The notes under the pieces were generated by a model, which worked only from the letters and a program-made list of their open reading frames with translations, ran no database searches and was not told the origin of the DNA. Position numbers and translations under genes: made by a program. Below are positions 1 to 7,215 of a stretch of 16,193 bases of DNA, piece by piece. The DNA is from Defluviitaleaceae bacterium (GTDB lineage: Bacteria > Bacillota > Clostridia > Lachnospirales > WQUN01). Location of the stretch: assembly GCA_009782245.1 (NCBI GenBank), contig WRKK01000338.1, forward strand, positions 1 to 16,193, read 5' to 3'. The stretch's first letter is position 1, and each line of letters starts with the position of its first letter.

Positions 1-860
1 GCTTGGTATAATGCTCGGTCTACTTCGTTACAAAATTCTTGCGGTTTGTCGGTTTCGGTTGGGAATAGTGTACCCACGCCTAAACTTATTGTTACATATG
101 TAAATTCGCCAGGTGCATATTCTATTGGCGTTTCTTCAACGGCTTTGCGGACTCGCTCTGCCACTTTTTCGGCACTAACCAGCGGAATATTCGGCAATAG
201 TATGGCAAATTCTTCGCCGCCCCAGCGGTAGACCATGTCCAGGTCGCGTATTTTTAACTTGCCTGCTACGGTTATTAAACATTTATCGCCGCTTATATGC
301 CCGTAAGTATCGTTGTATGTCTTAAATTTATCTATATCCAGCATTATTAAACTTATGCAGTGTCCGTTATCCATCGCATTTTCCCATTCTTTGGCAAAAG
401 TTAAGTTAAATGCTTGGCGGTTATAAATGCCCGTAAGAGCATCGTATAAAGTGGATTGTTCGATAAAGCGCATTTGGTCGATTAGTTTGATGTGCAAGCC
501 CACGCGCAGCCGCACAACTTCGTCCACAAACGGCTTGGTAATGTAATCCACCGCACCTAATGATAGCCCTTTTACTTCATTTTCAATATCTGTCATGGAC
601 GTTGTAAAAATTATGGGTATAGAGCTGGTTTTTTCGGAGCGTTTAAGCACTTCTAGCACTTCAAAGCCAGAAAGCCCGTCCATTAAAATATCCAGTAAAA
701 TTAAATCTACATTGTGCCTATTGGCAAGGTCTAAGCCCTTTTCGCCGTTTAACGCTACTTTTATATCGTAAATGGGCGATAAAATTTGGCTTAAAATGCG
801 TATTTGCATGGGTGTGTCGTCAATAATCAAGATGGTTTTTTTTAGTGTTTCTGTTCTCAA
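1..860 (-). CDS. Response regulator with GGDEF diguanylate cyclase domain (3' end outside window)
   Basis: Reading the minus strand from a TTG at 858-860, preceded by AGGAGG with 7-base spacing, gives an open frame of about 286 codons that runs off the left edge. Residues 1-125 are a CheY-like receiver: acidic pair D14-D15, phosphoacceptor D57 in LLDILMDG, and K109 in ITKPF. From about residue 138 there is a GGDEF domain starting at DALTGIYNR. It includes LDIDKFK (174-180) and the signature RWGGEEF (212-218). The inhibitory I-site RxxD is present at R205-D208, exactly five residues before GGEEF, so the enzyme should be an active diguanylate cyclase (2 GTP to c-di-GMP) with product feedback. 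It follows the hybrid kinase by 32 bases and is the natural output partner of that kinase. It is PleD-like in logic but has one receiver. No ATG starts the receiver in frame, so the TTG start is well supported. Confidence 0.93.
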   Translation of the reverse strand, partial: MRTETLKKTILIIDDTPMQIRILSQILSPIYDIKVALNGEKGLDLANRHNVDLILLDILMDGLSGFEVLEVLKRSEKTSSIPIIFTTSMTDIENEVKGLSLGAVDYITKPFVDEVVRLRVGLHIKLIDQMRFIEQSTLYDALTGIYNRQAFNLTFAKEWENAMDNGHCISLIMLDIDKFKTYNDTYGHISGDKCLITVAGKLKIRDLDMVYRWGGEEFAILLPNIPLVSAEKVAERVRKAVEETPIEYAPGEFTYVTISLGVGTLFPTETDKPQEFCNEVDRALYQ

Positions 861-892
861 AATTGTACCTCCTCGGTTTTTGCTCACAGCTT

Positions 893-3800
893 TTAGTTTT
901 CAGCTTTCAAGGTCGCCAAAGTTTCCAAAGCTGCATCAAAATCGTAATCTTGAATTTGGTTTATTAAATTTTTTGCGGTTGGCAAGCCTCTAAGTTTTTC
1001 TGCTACGGTTAGCGAATCAACGTTGCCGTCTTTTAGCAGCGGCTCTAGTTCGGCTAAAATTTCGGCGAGGTCAAAGTCGTCTGGCAAAGGTGCGTAAACT
1101 AGCGGTTCTTCCTGTGGAATTGTCGCCAAAACTTGCAATAATTGTTGTTCCATTTCGTTTGTAAGGCGTGTTGTTTGCTCGTTGTGATGCCCCTGTTCAA
1201 ATAATAGTTCAAGTTTTGCGGCGGTATCGGCAAGGGGGTTTTCGCCTATTGTTCGGGCAAGCCCTTTTAGCGTGTGTGCGTATCGGCGGCACGAAACCGT
1301 ATCTTCTGCTTTTAGTGCGGCTCTTATGTCGGCTATGATATTTTTTTGACTACGGGCAAATTCTTTGCGTAAACTTTTGGCAAAAGCGTTTTCGGGATCT
1401 TTTAGGTTGTCGCCAGAAAAAAAGTTCCACATATCGTCGGCGGTCGTTGTTTCTGGTGTTGCTTGGTTAGCGGCATCGATTACGTGCTGCGGCTGTTTAT
1501 CTCGGATATACTTTATTAAAATTGTGTTCAAATGCGATGTATCTATCGGTTTTGAAATAAAGCCGTCAAAGCCGTTTTCCAGGAAAAACTCCGATTGTCC
1601 AATTAATGCGTTAGCGGTCAACGCAATAATCGGGTGATAGTAGCCCTCTGCACGGATATATCTTAACGTTTCCACGCCGTCCATGCTGGGCATCATTTGG
1701 TCTAAAAAGATAATATCGTAAACGTTGCCCTCGCGAACCAGATCAATCGCCTTGTAGCCGCTATCGCAGGTTTCGATGTTTAAGCCGTAAAACGATAGTA
1801 GCCCGTTGGCGACAAACAAGTTGGTTTCAACGTCGTCTACAACAAGCACCTTGCCATAGGGCATTTTATCGGGCTTAAAGGGCATACGTTTGGCGGAAAA
1901 ACGGTTAGATAATTTGAAAGTTTTAAGGTTTTCAATCATTTCTGTACCCAAACCCTCGTTAGTTAAGTGTTTTTGCGGGATTTTTAGGTAAAAGTTAGTG
2001 CCAACGCCAACTGTGCTGTCAACCTCTATTGTAGCACCCATTAGCCCCACCAAATTATACACAATGTGCATACCTAGCCCAATGCCCTCAATGTGATGAT
2101 GCCGTTCCTCGTTAAAGCGGACAAATTCGTGGAACAGTAACTTTAGTTCTTCGTCAGACATACCGCAGCCCGTGTCGGAAACATCAAAACAGAGGAAGAA
2201 TTTTTTGTCGTCTTCCTGCGTAAAAACTCTCAGCACAACAGAGCCTTCATCGGTGTATTTGAAAGCATTTGACAGCAGGTTATTCATAATTTGCTTGATA
2301 CGCAACGCATCGCCGCCGATTATTTTGGGCAGATTTTCGGCTATATCTATGTCAAACACAATTTTTTTGCTACCCAAACGGAATATATTAAGCTGGATAA
2401 TATCGTTTATAAGGCTTGCCGTGTCGTATTCTTCGGTTAAAATATCCATTTTTTCCTCTTCTATTTTGGATAGATCCAAAATATCATTGATAATGCCCAG
2501 CAAAGTTTGCGAAGAGTTATAAATTTTGGCAAAAGCCTCTTCGACGGCGAGGGGTAAATCGGGATTTTGCAGCTGTATTTCCGAGATGCCCAAAACGGCA
2601 CTGATTGGCGTGCGTATTTCGTGGCTCATTCTTGCCAAAAATCGGCTTTTCGCTTTAGAACTGCCCTCGGCACTGGCGGAACGTTCCATTTCTTCTAGCA
2701 TTTTGTGAAAATCGCGCATATCGGTGCAGTATGTAAAAATGACGGTTTTTCCCATTAAGTTGCCTTTGTAGCAAGTTATAACGGACGGAATTTGGTTGCC
2801 GTCAATATCTTGGTGCATCCAGTCAAATTTTAGGTAGCCTTTTCGGTTGGCCTCTTCCATAAGCTGGCGGGCTTTTTGCGTTGACGGCGAGCCATCTGGC
2901 TGAAACGTGGGCGAAAATATTGGAAACTTTTGCAAATATTCCTCTTTGCTGGTAATTTTGTAGCGGCGCAGGGCCTCTTCGTTGCAGTCAAACAGTTCCA
3001 AATTTTCGTTCCAAAAAGAAATTACGGACGGCACGGTATCCATCATAAATTTTACATAGGAATAATATTCTTGTTCCGCTTTGGCGGCGGAGGCTTGTAT
3101 GACGGATTTTGACAGGTTATTTATTGCAATGCTTGCTTTTCGGTAATCGCCCTCAAAAGCACTTTCGTCTAGCCGTGCCGAAAAGTTGCCCTCGTTTATT
3201 TCGTTGGAAGTATATGTAATTTGCCGCACAAAATCACGAAAGTTGTAAATAACTTCTAGTAAAACGCTGGTTAGGCGGCCTATTTCATCGCTACCCTCTG
3301 GGTTTATATTAACGTCAAAATAGCCTTGTTTCATTGCATCGGCGCTTATTTCTAGTGCTAATATTCGTTTTTTTATGTTGCTAGAAAGCAGCCAAGCGGC
3401 GATTGCCGCAATGGCGACAATAGCGACAAGTGCCGCCAAGTTAAACCGAAAGTAAGCATCTTGTTGCCGATAAATTTCGTTGCCGATGCTGTCTATAACG
3501 TCCAGATTATGCTCGCGCAGCATACCGATAATGCCCGTAACTCTGCTACCAAAAACGGTTAGCACATCGGAAAAATACAGCACTTCGCCAAAGGCAACGG
3601 GCGGGCTGGGTCTTACGTAATAACTTTGAATATCGCCGATAATATCTAGCACTTCCAGCATATTCGTGCTGGCAAGTTCCTGCATATCAAAGCCGACAAT
3701 TTCATTAACCATAAAATCGGAACTTAATATTTGCAGGTATTCTTCGGCTAGATGCTGCAATTCGCTTATAATTCGGGTTATTTCGTTTTGCGTAAAATGG

Positions 3801-4063
3801 ATTTCGTCTAGCGGGGCATTTGTCAACCATTCTCTATTGTTAAAAGTTAGCCGTATTAGGTTGGTCAGCCCGCTAAAATCCCGCTGAAACTGGGTAAGTA
3901 TCCTATTGCGCGACATTGTGTAACTTGATAAATATCCGTGTCTATCCCGTATTTGTGCAGTAAAATAGATGCTGTATATTAGTATAGCTATAAACACAAC
4001 AATAATCAGCAAAAACGACAATATAATTTTATTCACAAGCGATAAACTAGATATATATTTCAC
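893..4063 (-). CDS. Membrane-bound hybrid histidine kinase (HAMP-PAS-HisKA-HATPase-REC-Hpt)
   Basis: This 1056-residue protein starts at GTG, with AGGAGA about 8 bases upstream. A transmembrane segment (about 12-34) is followed by a largely helical extracytoplasmic region (35-205) and a second transmembrane segment (about 207-228). Next come a HAMP domain (about 229-282) and a PAS-like domain (about 335-455). The HisKA domain has SHEIRTP with phospho-His H481. The HATPase domain shows the N-box with N595 and N599, DTGCGM (630-635) and GIGLGM (660-665). A receiver follows with D743-D744, phosphoacceptor D788 and K838. An Hpt domain carries AHTLKG with H930. The last about 65 residues (990-1056) form an acidic helical tail of unassigned function, a kind often seen on clostridial hybrid kinases. 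All catalytic residues are intact. The signal it senses cannot be deduced. The downstream GGDEF response regulator is the likely final acceptor of the phosphorelay. Confidence 0.95.
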   Translation of the reverse strand: MKYISSLSLVNKIILSFLLIIVVFIAILIYSIYFTAQIRDRHGYLSSYTMSRNRILTQFQRDFSGLTNLIRLTFNNREWLTNAPLDEIHFTQNEITRIISELQHLAEEYLQILSSDFMVNEIVGFDMQELASTNMLEVLDIIGDIQSYYVRPSPPVAFGEVLYFSDVLTVFGSRVTGIIGMLREHNLDVIDSIGNEIYRQQDAYFRFNLAALVAIVAIAAIAAWLLSSNIKKRILALEISADAMKQGYFDVNINPEGSDEIGRLTSVLLEVIYNFRDFVRQITYTSNEINEGNFSARLDESAFEGDYRKASIAINNLSKSVIQASAAKAEQEYYSYVKFMMDTVPSVISFWNENLELFDCNEEALRRYKITSKEEYLQKFPIFSPTFQPDGSPSTQKARQLMEEANRKGYLKFDWMHQDIDGNQIPSVITCYKGNLMGKTVIFTYCTDMRDFHKMLEEMERSASAEGSSKAKSRFLARMSHEIRTPISAVLGISEIQLQNPDLPLAVEEAFAKIYNSSQTLLGIINDILDLSKIEEEKMDILTEEYDTASLINDIIQLNIFRLGSKKIVFDIDIAENLPKIIGGDALRIKQIMNNLLSNAFKYTDEGSVVLRVFTQEDDKKFFLCFDVSDTGCGMSDEELKLLFHEFVRFNEERHHHIEGIGLGMHIVYNLVGLMGATIEVDSTVGVGTNFYLKIPQKHLTNEGLGTEMIENLKTFKLSNRFSAKRMPFKPDKMPYGKVLVVDDVETNLFVANGLLSFYGLNIETCDSGYKAIDLVREGNVYDIIFLDQMMPSMDGVETLRYIRAEGYYHPIIALTANALIGQSEFFLENGFDGFISKPIDTSHLNTILIKYIRDKQPQHVIDAANQATPETTTADDMWNFFSGDNLKDPENAFAKSLRKEFARSQKNIIADIRAALKAEDTVSCRRYAHTLKGLARTIGENPLADTAAKLELLFEQGHHNEQTTRLTNEMEQQLLQVLATIPQEEPLVYAPLPDDFDLAEILAELEPLLKDGNVDSLTVAEKLRGLPTAKNLINQIQDYDFDAALETLATLKAEN

Positions 4064-4123
4064 AATGATATTCTCCTATCCTATTTTTATCCTATTCCTA
4101 TCACAACAAAAAATTTATTTACA
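4064..4123 (-). promoter_or_regulatory. Kinase leader with repeated ATAGGATA purine motif
   Basis: On the minus strand, the 60-base gap before the kinase start contains two copies of ATAGGATA and an AGGAGA. This gives several overlapping Shine-Dalgarno-like purine stretches ahead of the weak GTG start. The last one (AGGAGA, 8 bases before GTG) is the likely ribosome binding site. No convincing promoter or terminator is seen here, so read-through from the DUF457 gene is likely. Confidence 0.3.
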
Positions 4124-4789
4124 TTAAATCACATTAAACAGCAACAACAAAAACCAAACAACGGGTATAGCGATAATAAGGGCAACTAGTGCAACTGTAG
4201 CAACAGCCTCGTTTGCCGAACCTGTAACAACACGGGCAAAGCGGATATTTTTGGTAGTTAGCGGAAACAAAATTGGGCAACCGTGTTTAGTAAGGCAATC
4301 GGCGATAATATGCGAAACATAGCCCGCAACAGAGCCATACAGCAAAATTAGCAACAGCGGCTGAGATACAAAACTGGCTAAAAACAGTAAACCAGCGGGC
4401 ATAATAAAAGTGTGCATAATGCCACGATGTTTTACGGTAAAATTAATTAACCGTTTGCCCGTTTTGGTTTTATTTATCAAAAAAATTAGTACCACAGGCA
4501 AAATAGCAGAAAGCGTTAAAACTGCGAAGAGTATGTAATTGGCTAAATACCAGCCATAATAGCTCGCCGCCGCCAATAGTGCCAAAAAGCAAGCAACAGC
4601 AACAAATTTTGTCGTTTTTTTGCGAATCCTGCCAATTTTGGAATTATTATGGTCAATATCGGGCAACATTGCAAACAGCGGAGCGGTAAACATTGCCAAA
4701 GCGTATTCTGGCGCGGAATTTGTTACGCCGTATATTGTAAAAGCTAACCCTGTTGCTATTCCTATAGTGCTATGCGATTTGCCTGTCAT
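4124..4789 (-). CDS. YdjM/DUF457-type metal-dependent hydrolase-like membrane protein
   Basis: This 221-residue protein has about four to five hydrophobic helices. It carries the histidine/aspartate motifs of the YdjM (DUF457, LexA-regulated membrane-bound hydrolase) family: KSH (4-6), LPDIDH (42-47), HRGIMH (121-126) and HIIAD (160-164). In the family these residues are thought to bind a metal; no substrate is known. The ATG start has AAAGGA 7 bases upstream. The gene ends 60 bases before the hybrid kinase and lies on the same strand, so it may be the first gene of that transcript. A perfect TATAAT lies 17 bases before the start codon, but it has no matching -35. Length is normal for the family. 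Family membership is fairly sure; enzymatic activity is inferred only. Confidence 0.8.
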   Translation of the reverse strand: MTGKSHSTIGIATGLAFTIYGVTNSAPEYALAMFTAPLFAMLPDIDHNNSKIGRIRKKTTKFVAVACFLALLAAASYYGWYLANYILFAVLTLSAILPVVLIFLINKTKTGKRLINFTVKHRGIMHTFIMPAGLLFLASFVSQPLLLILLYGSVAGYVSHIIADCLTKHGCPILFPLTTKNIRFARVVTGSANEAVATVALVALIIAIPVVWFLLLLFNVI

Positions 4790-4806
4790 TATGCTATCCT
4801 TTCGTT

Positions 4807-4812
4807 ATTATA
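4807..4812 (-). promoter_or_regulatory. Possible -10 element for the DUF457-kinase-GGDEF group
   Basis: On the minus strand a perfect TATAAT sits 17 bases before the ATG at 4789, which would leave a very short leader holding the AAAGGA ribosome binding site. No good -35 is found at 16-18 bases (the hexamer at 17 bases is GCAATG). It may be a weak or activator-dependent promoter, or chance in AT-rich DNA. Confidence 0.3.
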
Positions 4813-4930
4813 CCCTCAAAACTGTGGGGCATTGCCTTTGACCCGCATTTTGTTATTAGGTTTGACGTAGTATGTTTTATTTTGCAGAAATTTACGTTTT
4901 CACTAACTATAACACAAGTTGGTTTTTTTT

Positions 4931-4999
4931 GCAAATAAAACGCAAAATAAAACGCAAAATAAAAAGCAAAATAAAAAGCTAATTTTATTTTGCGTTTTT
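4931..4999. repeat. 12-base AT-rich tandem repeat with inverted copy
   Basis: Four head-to-tail units of the form GCAAAATAAAAC/A lie at 4931-4941 (one base short), 4942-4953, 4954-4965 and 4966-4977. They are followed at 4983-4998 by TTTTATTTTGCGTTTT. That is the exact reverse complement of 16-base stretches at 4937-4952 and at 4949-4964, so two alternative 16-bp hairpins are possible. On the minus strand the arm is T-rich and could help end transcription from the hydrogenase-MCP gene. An ORF over the repeat would give a low-complexity AFYF-repeat peptide and is not credible. Confidence 0.75.
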
Positions 5000-5006
5000 G
5001 CAAAAA

Positions 5007-5168
5007 GTGGGCGACCGAGACGGCACTGTTATTCACTTAAACGATTTATAGGGGGGACGGGCGACCGTTTTGCCCCCAACCAATGGGGGCGTTGGTGTTG
5101 GGGGTTTTACAACGGGCGACCGACCTCGGTCGCCCGTCTGCCCCAACCGTCGCCCGTCTGCCCGTTCC
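5007..5168. repeat. GC-rich cluster of palindromic GGGCGACC repeats
   Basis: This GC-rich island in AT-rich surroundings repeats the core GGGCGACCG or its complement at about 5009, 5059, 5114 and 5128, and again near 5149. It holds a perfect 12-bp palindrome with a 2-base centre (5112-5123 with 5126-5137) and a CCCCCAAC/GTTGGGGG pair (5073-5080 with 5097-5104). A 20-base unit beginning GTCGCCCGTCTGCCC is tandemly repeated (5129-5148 and 5149-5168, the first 15 bases identical). The word CTGCCCGTTC at its end recurs in the large palindrome near 8772. This looks like a nest of small dispersed palindromic (REP-like) elements. No protein is encoded. Confidence 0.7.
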
Positions 5169-5202
5169 GATATTAGTGTTTTTTCACCTCGTCATTCCAC
5201 CC

Positions 5203-6933
5203 CTAAACCCCATCTTCGCCATCAGAACCACCAGTATTCCCCAAAATCTTCTGTGTAGTTTCGTGAATAACAGAAATACTCTCATACGAATCCTTAACTT
5301 TTTCGGTTATTTCAGATACCGTATGGTTTATAGCATCAACGGCACTATTGGTTTTAACAGAGGCCTCTCGTGTGTCCGTTGCTGATTTTTTTGAGTTTTC
5401 GGCAAGGCGGCGTATTTCTTCTGCCACCACGCCAAAAGCCCTGCCATGCTCGCCTGCCCTTGCGGCTTCGATGGACGCATTTATGGAAATCATGTTAATT
5501 TGGAACGCAATCGCCTCGATGTTTGTAATCATGCGATTATAGGCGGCTATTGCAGAGGTTATATCTGTCATATTGCCCTCTATTTCTGTGGTAAGCGTCT
5601 TGATTTCTTCGGTAGTTGAAAGCACTTGGTCAAAATTTTTCAAGCCATCGCTTAGCTCCCTATGTTCGAGTTTTACGTCTTTATGTACTTTTTCTATGCA
5701 GTTGAACGGCGTGTTGATTTTTTTTGCAATGGCTCTTGCCATTTCTGCACACTTATCATAGCCGCAAGCACCGCAGTCAAACATCTTATCTTCATCGGTA
5801 TACTTTCCAAGAGAATCCATAGCTGCATCGATGTCTTTTTGCGATACAGATATTGGTTTTACAGGAGTTGTTACATACCGTCTAATGTAATCGTCTATGC
5901 GTAGCGTTTTGTCAAACTTTTCAAACAATTCGTCCAGATACGCTTTTTTGTCCTCGCTGTTAAAGCCTTGCCGCACTTCGTCCATTGTGGCGTTAATGTC
6001 AAATAGGCTTATATGCTCGTTTGTGCAGCCCGTCCCGACATTACAGCCCTCGGCACAGCTTAAAACATCAAAAACAACAGGCAATCTATGCGGCGGTTGC
6101 TCCATGTATTCGTCCAACGCCTTGTAAACTACGTTCTCGCCCTCGGCTTTATCTATGCGGATAGATTTTCCAAGGTAATGCTCAATATTTTCTTTTAAGC
6201 CGCCAGGTGCAGGAAACAAGCCGCCCAAGCCCGATTTATAATTATCAAAGCTACCCTCATTTTGCGGAAGAGTTATGTTATTTTCTGCGATATAACGGCT
6301 AAGTTCGCTAAATGTAACATTATAGTCAACGCCCTCTGTTTTTTTGAACTCTGTTGATTTTGCGACGCAAGGAGACAGAGCCGCAATTTTCGTTTTGATA
6401 TTTTCGTGTTTTCGCATATATATTGCGGTGCAGAGCATGGGCGAATGAATAGGAGACAAATATTTCACAAGTTCGCTTTTGTGCATTAGTATGTAATTGA
6501 CTATTGCGGGACACGGCTGGGTTATAATGGGGGACATTCTATGTTTTTGCAAGTGCCGTATTTGTGCCCATATGCAAATATCTGCACCCAAAGATACATC
6601 AAAAACCTTGCCAACGCCCAAGTTTCTAAGCCAAGCGATAATTTGTCTCCATTTGGCAAAGTTGGTTCTTATGGCGGGGGCAACAATGACAGATATAGGA
6701 ACGCCGTTTTTGAGGTCGTCAAAAAAAGATTTGCTATCATCTGTGTAGCCTCTTGCTCCATGGTGGCACGATGTAATGCAGACACCACAAGATATACATT
6801 TGTGATCGTCCACAAAAACGTTAATACGTTCGTTTTCATATGAGGTTACATTAGCCTCATCAATCGGACAGTTCTTTACGCAATGATTGCAACCCACGCA
6901 TTTTTCTGATTTATGGGAAATAATATTGTTCAT
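5203..6933 (-). CDS. [FeFe]-hydrogenase-like sensor fused to an MCP signalling domain
   Basis: This soluble 576-residue protein has no membrane segment. Residues 12-22 (C12, C15, C18, C22) and 46-56 (C46, C49, C52, C56) are two 4Fe-4S ferredoxin motifs. Residues about 80-305 match the [FeFe]-hydrogenase H-cluster domain. All four cubane ligands are visible: C141 in TQPCP (L1), C189 in SPCVAKSTE (L2), and C293 and C297 in SCAEGCNVG (L3). Where catalytic enzymes have TSCCP, the proton-relay cysteine is replaced by proline (P140). A further 4Fe-4S motif follows (C387, C390, C395, C412). An MCP signalling hairpin occupies 430-565, with its tip around 474-511 (AFQINMISINASIEAARAG). Loss of the relay cysteine fits sensory-type hydrogenases, so the likely role is H2 or redox sensing for chemotaxis rather than bulk H2 turnover. 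Start ATG with AAGGGG about 11 bases upstream. Confidence 0.9.
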   Translation of the reverse strand: MNNIISHKSEKCVGCNHCVKNCPIDEANVTSYENERINVFVDDHKCISCGVCITSCHHGARGYTDDSKSFFDDLKNGVPISVIVAPAIRTNFAKWRQIIAWLRNLGVGKVFDVSLGADICIWAQIRHLQKHRMSPIITQPCPAIVNYILMHKSELVKYLSPIHSPMLCTAIYMRKHENIKTKIAALSPCVAKSTEFKKTEGVDYNVTFSELSRYIAENNITLPQNEGSFDNYKSGLGGLFPAPGGLKENIEHYLGKSIRIDKAEGENVVYKALDEYMEQPPHRLPVVFDVLSCAEGCNVGTGCTNEHISLFDINATMDEVRQGFNSEDKKAYLDELFEKFDKTLRIDDYIRRYVTTPVKPISVSQKDIDAAMDSLGKYTDEDKMFDCGACGYDKCAEMARAIAKKINTPFNCIEKVHKDVKLEHRELSDGLKNFDQVLSTTEEIKTLTTEIEGNMTDITSAIAAYNRMITNIEAIAFQINMISINASIEAARAGEHGRAFGVVAEEIRRLAENSKKSATDTREASVKTNSAVDAINHTVSEITEKVKDSYESISVIHETTQKILGNTGGSDGEDGV

Positions 6934-6970
6934 TTTGTCATAGCCCCTTAAATTGTTTAGATTTTTCTTC

Positions 6971-7073
6971 TTATTTACGGGAAGATTCTAATAAACGGTC
7001 AAGTAATTCTGTTCCAGAATCGTAGCCCTCAATAAAAAACACTTATTTTTTTATCCATTATTTTTTTATTCAT
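6971..7073 (-). pseudogene. Possible small ORF split by a one-base frameshift, ahead of the hydrogenase-MCP gene
   Basis: On the minus strand an ATG at 7071-7073, 8 bases after AAAGGTGG (7082-7089), opens a 14-codon ORF ending in TGA at 7029-7031. At its end is a run of six T (7034-7039 region). With one T fewer the frame continues through IEGYDSGTELLDRLLES and ends at TAA 6971-6973, giving 33 residues with natural-looking composition. The predicted promoter would place the transcript start about 23 bases before this ATG, so translation is plausible. It could be a decayed gene, a homopolymer sequencing error, a +1 frameshift or a leader peptide. I do not recognise the product. Confidence 0.35.
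7006..7020. repeat. 15-bp perfect inverted repeat in the hydrogenase leader
   Basis: ATTCTG-TTC-CAGAAT (6-bp arms, 3-base centre) lies in the transcribed leader about 73 bases before the hydrogenase-MCP start and inside the small split ORF. It could be a weak operator or a codon coincidence; nothing else supports a function. Confidence 0.3.
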
Positions 7074-7102
7074 TATTTTCGCCACCTTTGTATATCCAAT
7101 TC

Positions 7103-7131
7103 AATATATCATTTTATTTGGGCGGTGTCAA
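7103..7131 (-). promoter_or_regulatory. Sigma-A-type promoter for the hydrogenase-MCP transcript
   Basis: On the minus strand, TTGACA (7126-7131) is followed after exactly 17 bases by TATATT (7103-7108), with TG at the extended -10 position. Transcription would start near 7096. That gives a leader of about 160 bases before the ATG at 6933, including the small split ORF. Confidence 0.7.
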
Positions 7132-7196
7132 ATTTTTTTAGGAGATAAAATTAACTGGTAATAATAACAGAATTTTACACGCACTTTGATTTTTTG

Positions 7197-7215
7197 TTTG
7201 TGCAATTTGCACAAA
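7197..7215. promoter_or_regulatory. 19-bp perfect palindrome in the divergent spacer, candidate operator
   Basis: TTTGTGCAA-T-TTGCACAAA is a perfect palindrome with 9-bp arms. It lies 66 bases upstream of the hydrogenase -35 and about 100 bases upstream of the gap -35. TTGTG...CACAA resembles the half-sites of the NADH sensor Rex, but the spacing is one base shorter than the usual 18-bp Rex site and the flanking A/T bases differ. The regulator is therefore unknown. Confidence 0.5.

Noticed and set aside
4794..5036. 80-residue minus-strand ORF with AFYF repeats
   Set aside because: The repeats are only the translation of the 12-base AT-rich tandem repeat. The ORF has no family resemblance and overlaps the leader of the DUF457 gene.
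5112..5137. Palindrome as intrinsic terminator of the hydrogenase-MCP gene
   Set aside because: On the minus strand no T-run follows the stem; the next bases are TGTAAAACCCCC.
5007..5168. Possible short CRISPR array
   Set aside because: The repeats are too short, uneven in spacing and mutually inverted. There are no spacer-sized unique segments and no cas genes nearby.
4919..5385. Overlapping plus-strand ORFs across the repeat cluster and hydrogenase 3' end
   Set aside because: They are low-complexity translations of GC-rich palindromes, run antisense into a well-supported gene, and lack ribosome binding sites.
6931..6941. Alternative ATG at 6941 for the hydrogenase-MCP gene
   Set aside because: It is out of frame and reads only three codons (MTK) before a TGA overlapping the real ATG.
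7197..7215. Calling the palindrome a Rex operator outright
   Set aside because: The spacing is 17 rather than 18 bp, and the site lies well upstream of both promoters rather than overlapping them. It is kept only as an unnamed candidate operator.
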